Shown here: positions 34,714-43,950 of the stretch, in pieces | Position numbering within the stretch: position 1 is the stretch's first letter | Layout of the letters: each line of letters begins with the position of its first letter | DNA from: Bacteroidetes bacterium UBA2475 | Lineage (GTDB): Bacteria; Bacteroidota; Bacteroidia; B-17B0; Aurantibacillaceae | Reading direction: 5' to 3' | NCBI GenBank assembly: GCA_002342065.1 | Contig: DDPF01000010.1 | Location: 186,001-250,000 of the forward strand | DNA length: 64,000 nucleotides | The notes under the pieces: model-generated | The model's database searches: none | What the model was told of the DNA's origin: nothing | The model's input: the letters and a program-made list of their open reading frames with translations, nothing else | Translations under genes and position numbers: made by a program

Positions 34714-36144
34714 ATGGCCCAAATAAATTTAAAAAGTAAGTTACGTACCGATTCTTGTGTATTAATTGTTACTGAAAAATTTTTAAACTCAGCAGATTTT
34801 TCGTTCCCGAAAGATGTGAGTGATTATATTTTAAACGAATTAAAAAAAGAAGATAAAAAAACCGTTGCGTTAAATTATTTAGGAAGATACATTTCTATTT
34901 TGATTGTTAATTCTAAAAGCGATCAAAATGCTTTAAAAGAAAAAGTACGTAAACATGCTGCCTCTGTTGCAGATTCTATAAACGCTTTAAAAGAAAAAGA
35001 AGTTGTTGTTTACAATCAAACCCGCTTAGCTCCTATTTCTCTTGCTGCTGCTGAAGGTCTTGCTTTGGCAAATTACCAGTTTAACCGTCATATTACATCA
35101 ACAAAAAAACCGGTAAACTCTTTACAAACCATTACTATTGTTGGTTTGGTTAAGCAAATTGATGTTGACCATTTAAATATTATTGTTAACGCCACAGGTA
35201 AAGCAAGAGATCTTGTTAACGAACCTGTAAATATTTTAAATGCTACCGATCTTTCAAACGCTTTTAAAGACATGGGCAAAAAAGCGGGCTTTAGTGTTGA
35301 GATCTGGAATAAAGCAAAGATAAAACAACACAAAATGGGTGGCTTATTGGCGGTTAACGCCGGTAGTGTAGATGAGCCTACTTTTAGCATTATGGAATAC
35401 AAACCAAAAAACGCAAAAAATAAAAATCCATATGTTTTGGTTGGTAAAGGTGTTGTTTACGATACGGGTGGTTTAAGTTTAAAGCCTACACCAAATAGTA
35501 TGGACCTTATGAAATGTGATATGGCCGGTGCCGCAGCTGTGGGTTGTGCGATGTACGCTATTGCAAAAGCAAAATTAAACGTTCACGTTATAGGGCTTGT
35601 GCCGGCAACAGATAATCGTCCTGGCTTTAATGCCTTTGCACCGGGAGATATAATTACCATGATGGATGGTACTACTGTTGAAATGTTGAACTCTGATGCA
35701 GAAGGCCGTATGATATTGGCCGATGCTTTACATTATGCCAAACGTTACAAACCTGAATTAACTATCGATCTTGCAACTTTAACAGGTGCTGCGGCAGCTG
35801 CAATAGGTTCATTCGGAATTGTTGGAATGGGCAATGCAAAACAAAAACAAAAAGAAAGATTATATGAAAGTGGCTTTAATGTACACGAACGTATTGCAGA
35901 ATTTCCTTTTTGGGATGAGTATGCTGAGTTAATGAAAAGCGATATTGCTGATCAAAAAAATCTTGGTGGCCCATACGGTGGCGCTATTACTGCCGGGAAA
36001 TTCTTAGAAAAGTATACTGATTATCCATATTATCATTTAGACATAGCTGGTCCTGCATTTCTTACAGGTAAAGATAGTTACCGCGGAAAAGGCGGAACAG
36101 GTTATGGCGTAAGATTATTATTTGATTTTTTTAAAAATTTATAA
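34714..36144 (+). CDS. M17 leucyl aminopeptidase
   Basis: Cytosolic metallo-aminopeptidase that removes N-terminal residues from peptides. It has 476 residues from the ATG at 34714; an in-frame TTG ten codons earlier falls inside the promoter. The C-terminal catalytic domain shows GKGVVYDTGGLSLKP, the metal ligands in MKCDMAGAAAV, and NSDAEGRMILADAL with the metal-binding Asp and Glu and the catalytic Arg. TGAAAAAIGSFG follows. The N-terminal domain (1-160) is poorly conserved, as normal. Pepsin-like or multifunctional DNA-binding roles known for E. coli PepA cannot be inferred. An exported protein gene starts 1 nt after its stop. Confidence 0.93.
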   Translation: MAQINLKSKLRTDSCVLIVTEKFLNSADFSFPKDVSDYILNELKKEDKKTVALNYLGRYISILIVNSKSDQNALKEKVRKHAASVADSINALKEKEVVVYNQTRLAPISLAAAEGLALANYQFNRHITSTKKPVNSLQTITIVGLVKQIDVDHLNIIVNATGKARDLVNEPVNILNATDLSNAFKDMGKKAGFSVEIWNKAKIKQHKMGGLLAVNAGSVDEPTFSIMEYKPKNAKNKNPYVLVGKGVVYDTGGLSLKPTPNSMDLMKCDMAGAAAVGCAMYAIAKAKLNVHVIGLVPATDNRPGFNAFAPGDIITMMDGTTVEMLNSDAEGRMILADALHYAKRYKPELTIDLATLTGAAAAAIGSFGIVGMGNAKQKQKERLYESGFNVHERIAEFPFWDEYAELMKSDIADQKNLGGPYGGAITAGKFLEKYTDYPYYHLDIAGPAFLTGKDSYRGKGGTGYGVRLLFDFFKNL

Positions 36145-36145
36145 A

Positions 36146-37255
36146 ATGAAAAAGCTACTTACATTTATTTTATTTTGTTTAGCCTTTACGCCTTTCTATG
36201 CGCAGGAAATTAAACAAGGTTTAGTTGTGGTGCATGTTGATCCAACAGGAAAGGCAGAGTTCAAACAAAAAATTATGGTGTACCATTTTTTAAATGGACA
36301 TTATATCGGTCGCACCGAGTTGATGACTGTAAGCGGAAAAAAAGACGGTAAAGATAATATTAGAACAGACCTTGGAATTAATACACTTTATAACAACCGC
36401 TATTTAATTACAGGTATTGGAAATATTATTGACCTAAAAGACAAAAAAGTTTTATTTGATGGTCGCGCTAATTTAATTCGTTGCAGTAACGATAGCGCAA
36501 TTTTTTACACCAACGATATTTTTAAAGGAAAATATTATTCGGTATATAATTTTAAAACTAATCAATACGGCGAAGTAAAGAATTTATTATTCAAACCAAA
36601 GATCGGTGCTGATGTGGAGTTTGATAAAACAACAGCTCCTTTCAAAATAAATTTTTACCCTCAAAGTAAACCAAAAGTATTAATAGTAGCTGATGCAGGT
36701 TATGGTCAATCGGGCACTAAAGATGGCCGTGTGCCAGATCCGCCAATGTATTGGTTAGATAATTCAACTTTTGTCTATACTAACTTTAATAAGGATAATA
36801 CTGAAATTTCTTTCTTTAAAGTAAATATAAATTCAAAAAGCAATGCTTTAATTGGTAAGGTTGCTATTAAGCCCGAAGCCCAAACCGCGCAAATACAAAA
36901 AGTGAATGATACACAAGCGTTATTCTTTTTTGGCAATAAACAGATCTTAATTGATATTGCCGCAAACACAGTTACCGATCTTCCATTTACAAAACCTACA
37001 GATGGTTTTAGTTACGAATGTAAAACAAATAGCTACGGCCATTTAGTTAAGTTAAACGATAAAGATGTGGGCAAGTATCATTTTCAATCTAAGAACTTTA
37101 AAACAGAAAGCAATATTGCCTCTTTAGTAAAAGAACTTGTTGTTGGCCCGGAAAGTTACCAGCAAGGTATGGCCGTTTGGAATTTTAATAAACAAGGTTG
37201 GGAAAATGTTGATTCGGAAGATGTATTAACTTTAGTGGGCTGGATAAAAGAATAA
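36146..37255 (+). CDS. Exported beta-propeller-like protein of unknown function, 369 aa
   Basis: The ATG at 36146 begins a clear signal peptide (MKKLLTFILFCLAFTPFYAQ). The mature protein is a chain of short beta-strand pairs of the YLITGIGNIIDLKDKKVLFDG and YYSVYNFKTNQYGEVKNLLF type, suggestive of a WD40/YVTN-like propeller with about six or seven blades. No sorting domain, lipobox or catalytic motif is visible, so it may be periplasmic. It is tightly linked to the aminopeptidase gene upstream (1 nt) and the small Cys-rich gene downstream (3 nt). Confidence 0.65.
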   Translation: MKKLLTFILFCLAFTPFYAQEIKQGLVVVHVDPTGKAEFKQKIMVYHFLNGHYIGRTELMTVSGKKDGKDNIRTDLGINTLYNNRYLITGIGNIIDLKDKKVLFDGRANLIRCSNDSAIFYTNDIFKGKYYSVYNFKTNQYGEVKNLLFKPKIGADVEFDKTTAPFKINFYPQSKPKVLIVADAGYGQSGTKDGRVPDPPMYWLDNSTFVYTNFNKDNTEISFFKVNINSKSNALIGKVAIKPEAQTAQIQKVNDTQALFFFGNKQILIDIAANTVTDLPFTKPTDGFSYECKTNSYGHLVKLNDKDVGKYHFQSKNFKTESNIASLVKELVVGPESYQQGMAVWNFNKQGWENVDSEDVLTLVGWIKE

Positions 37256-37258
37256 TCT

Positions 37259-37495
37259 ATGGACTACTATAATGTAAAATACCCTACCGAAAATTGTACC
37301 CGCTGTGGTAATGAGTTTACCTGTAAACCGCAGAATATTAGTCAGTGTGATTGCATGAAGATCCGCATCTCACCCGAAGAACAAACTTTCATCAGCTCAA
37401 AGGCATTGACCTGCGTTTGCAACAGTTGTTTAAAAGAACTAAAACTGGAGTACTACCAGGAATATCAAAATAAAACATCCAAACAAAATGCATAA
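37259..37495 (+). CDS. Cysteine-rich CWC-family small protein, 78 aa
   Basis: A small cytoplasmic protein with the pattern CTRCGNEFTCKPQNISQCDC followed by CVCNSCL. These Cys groups fit the cysteine-rich CWC family, which probably binds zinc; the usual CWC triplet is CDC here. The function of the family is unknown. The last 8 nt overlap the start of the next gene. Confidence 0.75.
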   Translation: MDYYNVKYPTENCTRCGNEFTCKPQNISQCDCMKIRISPEEQTFISSKALTCVCNSCLKELKLEYYQEYQNKTSKQNA

Positions 37496-38468
37496 TAAAG
37501 TTTTTATCTTCGTTGCATTATTTTTTGTTTCCTTTTTTTCTATAAACGCTCAAACCTATGCTCCACCAGTTGGCCAGCCCGGAACAACCGCCATGCATAA
37601 AGATAGTTCTGCGTTTGTTAACTGGGTTATCGGTTGTAATGTTACAAGAGGTTATCAGGATATTTCAAATACTTCTTTAGGATTCGCCAACGCCGGTGAT
37701 AGTTCTATGGCTTTTGGAATTGCACTTTCAAATGGCGTTGTGAGTTTAGGCGATGGTGGTTCTGCTATTTGCACATTTCAATATCCAATAAAAAATGGTG
37801 CGGGACCAGACTTTGCTGTTTTTGAAAATAGTTTTGATGATACTTTTTTAGAATTAGCTTTAGTAGAAGTTAGCAGTGACGGTGTAAACTATGTCCGTTT
37901 TGCTTCACACTCACTAACCGACACTGTAAATCAAACCGGGACATTTGGTTCAACAGATGCTACTAAAATAAATAACCTTGCAGGTAAATACAGGGCAGCT
38001 TACGGCACGCCTTTCGATCTACAGGAATTGGTTGGCAATCCAAATATCAATTTGAATTCTATTACTCACGTTAAAATAATTGATGTAGTTGGGTCTGTAA
38101 ATAAAACTTATGCAAAACGCGATAGTTATAATAATATGATCAACGATCCATGGCCTACAGCCTTTGCCAGTGGAGGCTTTGATCTTGATGCCATTGGCGT
38201 TATTAACCAAAACACCAGTGTTGGTTTAAAAGAAAATACAATAGAAAAAAATATTTATGTTTATCCAAATCCTGTAAATAAAGGAGAAGAAATTGTTTTT
38301 TATTCAAATGAAAAAATAGAAAACATAGAAATTTATAATTCTTTAGGAGAAAAAGTGAATTCCACAAACACTAATACTTTAAATACACAGGAATTCGCAA
38401 CAGGAATTTATTTCGCAAAAATAAATACTTCAAAAGTTACTGTTACAAAAAAACTGATCGTTAACTGA
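37488..38468 (+). CDS. T9SS-sorted cell-surface protein, 326 aa
   Basis: A signal peptide (MHNKVFIFVALFFVSFFSINAQ) is followed by one beta-rich domain and a T9SS type A domain. The beta-rich domain has VSLGDGGSAICTFQYPIKNG, PDFAVFENSFDDTFLELALVEVSSDG and ASGGFDLDAIGVINQ; the sorting domain has IYVYPNPVNKGEEIVFYS through KKLIVN. The central pattern (GDGGS ... FAVFEN ... ELAFVEVSSDG ... GGFDLDAI) is one I know from Bacteroidota surface proteins, sometimes near cobalamin-uptake loci, of unknown role. No such locus is seen here. Confidence 0.78.
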   Translation: MHNKVFIFVALFFVSFFSINAQTYAPPVGQPGTTAMHKDSSAFVNWVIGCNVTRGYQDISNTSLGFANAGDSSMAFGIALSNGVVSLGDGGSAICTFQYPIKNGAGPDFAVFENSFDDTFLELALVEVSSDGVNYVRFASHSLTDTVNQTGTFGSTDATKINNLAGKYRAAYGTPFDLQELVGNPNINLNSITHVKIIDVVGSVNKTYAKRDSYNNMINDPWPTAFASGGFDLDAIGVINQNTSVGLKENTIEKNIYVYPNPVNKGEEIVFYSNEKIENIEIYNSLGEKVNSTNTNTLNTQEFATGIYFAKINTSKVTVTKKLIVN

Positions 38469-38518
38469 TCCTGATCTATTTCAGATAAAAACTTAATTTT
38501 GTTAAAGATTATTCGATA

Positions 38519-41500
38519 ATGAGACATTTTATACTCCTATTTTTTGTTTTACTGAGTAGTTCTTTCAGCTTTGCTCAGCTAAAGGATATTAAAATGATCA
38601 TTCCAAAAGAAACAGGCTTTAGTTATTATGATTTCGTACAGTTCTTTCCAAATGAAAAGTATTTTGCCGTTTGCGGCAACGCACTTTCGATTATCAATAC
38701 CGAAACGTCTGAGGTAATAGATGAATATGATCTTGCATACGGTGCTAAAAATCTTTCTATCAGTCCGGATGGTAATTCTATACTACTTACAATAAACAGC
38801 GATCTTTTCGTTTTTTCTTTTATCAATCAAAAAATTAGTTTTCTTTATAAAATTCCAACTTCAGAACTTATAAAAGGTCTTCCTAATAGTGAGTACTATT
38901 CGTCACTACCGATCGGAGGATGCTTTTTTACAGGGAAGACAAATGAGATCTACGCCAGCATTGGCTCCTTCACACTTAAATACGATCTCGAAAAAAAAGC
39001 CGTAATTAGCTCTCATGCTTTTCCTTTAACTGATTACGTTATTCATTCAGGATATTTTTCCAAAAAAAACGAAGTGATCCTTGCAAAAACATCAGGCACC
39101 GTTTCTGCATTGGTAAAACAATCATTAGATGATCTTTCAAAAACAAGTGATGTGATCTCTGACGGATCAACCTTTACAAAAATAAAAGTGCGCGATTCTT
39201 TGGCCTTTTGTTTTACATCCAATAAATATTTTATTTTAGATCTTGAAACTGAAAAGATCGTTCATGAAGTTCGTGTGCCAAAATATGAAAGTTATGGTCT
39301 TTATGATAAGAAATATTTAATTGACATCAATAAGCGTCCGTCAATTACAAAACCCGATACCATTAACTTTTCAAAAGATGAGTATGTTTATGATATTGAT
39401 TATTTATCAAGGTCAGGTCTTGCAGTTTATGCAACTTTAAAAGGAATAAAATTTATTGATCTGAAAACAAAAAAAATAATTCGTCAAACTAAAGGTATTG
39501 CTTTTAGTATTAAGGTTTCGTTGGCAGGAAACAGGATGGTTGCAAACAGTCTTTCGCCTTACAGAGCTATCCGAGTATACGATCCGGCTGATATTAAAAT
39601 GATCTCTGAACGTCCAAGTATGGGCAACTCAATTTACTCGGCACATATTAGCCCAAATAAACGTTGGCTTTATACCAATGGCACTTCTTCGGGATTTTTT
39701 TGGGACCTTACTAATTTTACAAAGTATGCTGAGCTAAAAGATATTTCAGGAAGCGATTCGGCTTATATTAGCAATGTGTTTTTTCTTAATGATTCTGAAG
39801 TTGTTGTTAATTCAGGGAAATCATTCGATAAATTAAATCTTACCATTTATAATATCAACAAGAAAAAATATGGCAAAACAATTAAGAAAAATGTTTATTC
39901 CACCACTTCGGGTTTTATAAATGGAGAATTTTATTATGCAGATTATACCAGTCTGCATATTTTGAATTTAAAGACTATGCAGGAAGAAAAATATGAAGGC
40001 CTCTACTCACTTGCTGCTTCACCAATTTATAAGATCATCAATTTTACAAAAAACCTTGTATTTGTGCCTGAGAGCGGAAAGTATAAGATCGTAAACCGCA
40101 AAACAAAAAAAGTGGAGTATGAAAGCACTAACTGGTCTGTTACTGCTAAAGTGGAGATAAGCCCGGATGAAAGATCTGTATACACATCAGGGCAAATAAC
40201 CAAAAAGAAAAATTTTAATGGTACCGAGGTAGATATTCCTACAACAGCTATAGTTAAAATTGATATGCAAAAAAAAGAGATCGTTCGTGATTATGCGGAA
40301 ACTTTTTATCCTTATGATTTTAAAATTAAGAATGACGGCAAATTAATTGGGATATGGTATGTGAAGTATGCTACGGGAGAAGAATCTGCAAAAGGTTACG
40401 AAACAATGTATGCCGAATACGAAACCGAAACAGGAAAAGAGATCTTCTCAAAAACACTTATAAGAACAAAGGATATTATTTCGTTTCATACAACAAGTGA
40501 AAATGGAAAATACTTTGTACTCAACAATCCCTTTGGTGATTTTTTTAAAGTGTTCAATGAAAAAGGAGATTCTATCATTGATCTAAAAGACCTTAAGATC
40601 TCGATGCCAAATTGTTTTTTTATTGAAGAGCTGGATCGCCTTATTGTTACAAGCTCTATTAATTCATTAGCAACGTTTATTGACCTTGGCAAAAAAAAGA
40701 TCATTGGACAATTAGCAAATGCGAAAGATGATAATTTTTTTCTTATTACTTCCGACCTTCATTATTTAGGCTCTAAAGAATTTATTAAAAGTATTCGTTT
40801 TAAATACCAGTCAGAGATCTTTAGCTTTGAGCAATTTGACGCCTATTTAAATCAACCACACAAAGTGTTACGAGCCTTTGGCTGCTCAGACAGTGCATTG
40901 ATACAAGCTTACGAGACCGCTTATCTAAAACGTATGCGTGTATTGGGTTTTAAGCCTGATGAGAAAATTAATTTTGCAGTATTGCCATCATTTCAAACCA
41001 TTAAAATGGCGGAAGAAAAGCCTGGCTTAGTAAAATTCTCATTAAGCGCCAATAAAGGTCAGGGGAAATTATCAAAACTAGAGGTGCATAATAATGGTAC
41101 GCAGATCTTTTCGGAACCAATTACTGCAGAGGAAAACTCAAGATTTGATAAAACATTAACTTTTGAAACCTCTTCAGGTATTAATCGTTTTGAATTTATT
41201 TTGAAAGATGAGAATGGATTGGAAAGTCCGAGGTTAACACGTTACTTTAATAATACCTCAACAGCAAAGTCTGATCTTTATTTAGTAGTGATAGCGAGCG
41301 AGAAATTTAAAAACGATAAATATAATCTTGCTTACGCTGTAAAAGATGCCACTGACATGGCCAACAATATGTCTAATTCAAAATCTTTTAATACCATTAA
41401 AATAAAAAAATTATTTAACCAGTCATTCACAACTGATTCAGTTAAAAATTTAAATAATTTTTTTGGTAAAGCCGGAGTAAACGACGTAGTAATGTTTTTT

Positions 41501-42079
41501 TATGCCGGACATGGTTATTTGGATAATGATATGAGTTATTATTTCCCAACCTATTATACGGATTTTACAGATCCAAAAATTAACGCAGTTGCCTACAAAA
41601 GTTTTGAAAAGATCTTTAAAGAAATGAAACCTTTAAAAAAATTAATGTTCATAGATGCCTGTTTTAGTGGCGAGGTTGATGAAGAAGAATTATACGTTGA
41701 TCCTACAGATAAAAATAAAACAAAAAAAGACAGCTCGCGTGCAGTTAGATTGGCAGGTAGCAGCTTTGCACAAAGCACGGCTTTAGAAATGTCGAAAGCC
41801 GTATTTTCTGACCTTCGACAAAATTCAGGCGCTACCATTATTTCTTCTGCCGGTGGAACCGAAGCGGCTTTTGAAGGTGAAAAGTGGAATAATGGTTTGT
41901 TTACTTATTGTTTGCTGAATGGCATGAAAAATTTTAAAGCCGACCAGAACGGTGACAAAAAAATAACATTGAACGAATTACAAAAATTTGTATCAGAAGA
42001 AGTTTACAAACTTTCTGATGGAAAACAATCACCAAGTTATAGAATGGAAAATACAGTGCTGGATTATGAGTTGTGGTGA
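38519..42079 (+). CDS. Exported beta-propeller / caspase-family protein, 1186 aa
   Basis: A signal peptide (MRHFILLFFVLLSSSFSFAQ) is followed by about 780 residues of WD40-like propeller repeats (typical units AKNLSISPDGNSILLT and AHISPNKRWLYTNG). A linker Ig-like segment lies at about 830-910 and a C14 caspase domain runs from about 917 to the end. The His is H998 in FYAGHGYL and the Cys is C1048 in IDACFSGE; both are intact, so it should be an active cysteine protease. Family knowledge suggests Arg/Lys or Asp specificity depending on the S1 pocket, which cannot be read here. The signal peptide places it outside the cytoplasm. No sorting domain is visible. Confidence 0.85.
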   Translation: MRHFILLFFVLLSSSFSFAQLKDIKMIIPKETGFSYYDFVQFFPNEKYFAVCGNALSIINTETSEVIDEYDLAYGAKNLSISPDGNSILLTINSDLFVFSFINQKISFLYKIPTSELIKGLPNSEYYSSLPIGGCFFTGKTNEIYASIGSFTLKYDLEKKAVISSHAFPLTDYVIHSGYFSKKNEVILAKTSGTVSALVKQSLDDLSKTSDVISDGSTFTKIKVRDSLAFCFTSNKYFILDLETEKIVHEVRVPKYESYGLYDKKYLIDINKRPSITKPDTINFSKDEYVYDIDYLSRSGLAVYATLKGIKFIDLKTKKIIRQTKGIAFSIKVSLAGNRMVANSLSPYRAIRVYDPADIKMISERPSMGNSIYSAHISPNKRWLYTNGTSSGFFWDLTNFTKYAELKDISGSDSAYISNVFFLNDSEVVVNSGKSFDKLNLTIYNINKKKYGKTIKKNVYSTTSGFINGEFYYADYTSLHILNLKTMQEEKYEGLYSLAASPIYKIINFTKNLVFVPESGKYKIVNRKTKKVEYESTNWSVTAKVEISPDERSVYTSGQITKKKNFNGTEVDIPTTAIVKIDMQKKEIVRDYAETFYPYDFKIKNDGKLIGIWYVKYATGEESAKGYETMYAEYETETGKEIFSKTLIRTKDIISFHTTSENGKYFVLNNPFGDFFKVFNEKGDSIIDLKDLKISMPNCFFIEELDRLIVTSSINSLATFIDLGKKKIIGQLANAKDDNFFLITSDLHYLGSKEFIKSIRFKYQSEIFSFEQFDAYLNQPHKVLRAFGCSDSALIQAYETAYLKRMRVLGFKPDEKINFAVLPSFQTIKMAEEKPGLVKFSLSANKGQGKLSKLEVHNNGTQIFSEPITAEENSRFDKTLTFETSSGINRFEFILKDENGLESPRLTRYFNNTSTAKSDLYLVVIASEKFKNDKYNLAYAVKDATDMANNMSNSKSFNTIKIKKLFNQSFTTDSVKNLNNFFGKAGVNDVVMFFYAGHGYLDNDMSYYFPTYYTDFTDPKINAVAYKSFEKIFKEMKPLKKLMFIDACFSGEVDEEELYVDPTDKNKTKKDSSRAVRLAGSSFAQSTALEMSKAVFSDLRQNSGATIISSAGGTEAAFEGEKWNNGLFTYCLLNGMKNFKADQNGDKKITLNELQKFVSEEVYKLSDGKQSPSYRMENTVLDYELW

Positions 42080-42121
42080 TGGAACGCGGATGACACAGAT
42101 AGAGCAGATGAGCACTGATCT

Positions 42122-43792
42122 TTACTTTTTTATTTCTTTTGAAACAAGTTTTGTATTAACATAAAAATTAAAGTCAGGAATAAATTTAGTTGTGTTGTAT
42201 TTTATTTCCTGCCAGGTTTCAGTTGGTTGTAGCAAAAAATCTTTTGTACCATCGTTTATTTTTAAAGGCATATTAAAACCTGCAACGCAATTGTTCCAGC
42301 GATACCAAAGCCTTCCATTTTTAATTTTATACTCAAGATCAGGCACTTTTATAGTACGTAAATACTGATCGAATATTTTTTGAAGATCTTTTTTTAAGAA
42401 GGCTATCATATAATCTTCGACTTGTTTTGTAGAAACTGTTTGATGCCAGAAAGTTTTATTCAATCCTTGCAACATGGCTTTCCATAAACTATCGTTGTTT
42501 ACAATATTGCGAATTGTATGCAACATGTTGGATGCCTTATAATATTTATCACTCGAACCATCACGGTTAACATCGTAATCGCTTATTACAGGCTTATCAT
42601 TTTTAATTTCGCGCTGTGTACCTGTTACATATTCTGCCCCGGCTTTTTTTCCATATAACGATTCGGTGAACAGATTTTCTGAATACGCCGTAAACCCTTC
42701 GTGCACCCAATTATCGGCTACATCTTTAACGGTAATATTATTACCGAACCATTCGTGTCCAGACTCGTGAATGATAATAAAATCCCATTTCATTCCCCAG
42801 CCTGTTGCAGAAAGATCTCTGCCTTTGTAACCATTAATATATTTGTTGCCATAAGCAACTGCACTTTGATGCTCCATTCCTAAAAAAGGCGCTTCAACTA
42901 ATTTATAACCATCTTCGTAAAAAGGATATTTGCCAAACCAATTTTCAAAACAACGTAACATAGGTTTCACTTGTAGAAATTGAACTTTTGCTTTTTCTAA
43001 GTTTTCTTCGATCACCCAAAAATCAAGATCGAGCACGCCGCCTTTTCCATTAAAGGTGTCTTTAAAATTTACGTACTTACCTATGTATGGAATGATATTA
43101 TAATTATTAATAGGATTAACCACCGCCCAATTGTAAGTTGCCGTTCCATCAGTATTTATTTTTTTAGAACGCAAACGTCCGTTAGATACCGTAATGAGAT
43201 CTTGCGGCGCTGTAATATGAAGTGAAGAACTATCCGGTTCATCGTACTGATGATCTTTACAAGGATACCATACACTACCGGCCATACCCTGGCAGGCAAT
43301 CGATATCCATGGATTGTTTTTACTATCCTTTGACCAAATAACACCGCCATCCCATGGTGCGTGCTTGGCGGCAATTGGTTTGCCATGATAATAAATTTTT
43401 ACTTCATGTTTATCGTTTATTTTTTGGGTACCTGGAGCATTTACCCAATATAAACCTTTGGCTCCATGCCATGCTATGTGTTTTTTTGAATCAAAGTAAA
43501 TACTATCAATCTCTAATGGATCAAGAAGATCTATTTGTAAAACACTGACAGGCTCCTTCAACTTACAATCTGCGCAATATTTCCCTAACACTTTATAGGT
43601 AATTTTATTATAACCTTTAATGGTACTGTCTTTATAGTTTAAAGCAACATGCAGATCATAATGCAACACATCCCACCAGCTGCGTTGATCTGTTACAGAA
43701 CCTTTGAGGGTATCAAAAAGCGTATATTTTGGTTTTTGCGCCTTTGCAAAACCTAATAAAAAAATAAAAAGTAAAAGGAAAAATCTATTCAT
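42122..43792 (-). CDS. Exported M1-family zinc metallopeptidase
   Basis: Gluzincin aminopeptidase of 556 residues with a signal peptide (MNRFFLLLFIFLLGFAKAQ). The zinc site is H342-E343-x-x-H346 in HESGHEWFGN, with the third ligand E365 in HEGFTAYSE (19 residues after H346). The substrate-binding segment reads LGMEHQSAVAYGN in place of the classic GAMEN. The N-terminal beta-saddle domain is present. The C-terminal helical domain found in larger M1 members is short, so the enzyme is the compact form seen in this phylum. It probably trims peptides in the periplasm. Confidence 0.9.
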   Translation of the reverse strand: MNRFFLLLFIFLLGFAKAQKPKYTLFDTLKGSVTDQRSWWDVLHYDLHVALNYKDSTIKGYNKITYKVLGKYCADCKLKEPVSVLQIDLLDPLEIDSIYFDSKKHIAWHGAKGLYWVNAPGTQKINDKHEVKIYYHGKPIAAKHAPWDGGVIWSKDSKNNPWISIACQGMAGSVWYPCKDHQYDEPDSSSLHITAPQDLITVSNGRLRSKKINTDGTATYNWAVVNPINNYNIIPYIGKYVNFKDTFNGKGGVLDLDFWVIEENLEKAKVQFLQVKPMLRCFENWFGKYPFYEDGYKLVEAPFLGMEHQSAVAYGNKYINGYKGRDLSATGWGMKWDFIIIHESGHEWFGNNITVKDVADNWVHEGFTAYSENLFTESLYGKKAGAEYVTGTQREIKNDKPVISDYDVNRDGSSDKYYKASNMLHTIRNIVNNDSLWKAMLQGLNKTFWHQTVSTKQVEDYMIAFLKKDLQKIFDQYLRTIKVPDLEYKIKNGRLWYRWNNCVAGFNMPLKINDGTKDFLLQPTETWQEIKYNTTKFIPDFNFYVNTKLVSKEIKK

Positions 43793-43950
43793 GAATTATA
43801 ATTCCTTTTATAAAGTTAAGCATTAAAAAACAGGTAAAGCTCCCCCTTTTAGCGGTAATTTATGGGATACTAACGGCAAACATTGCTTAAATTTGTATTA
43901 ATGCGCTTAAGGAGTAAACCATTTGCATCAAAATTTGTCTATAAGCTTAA

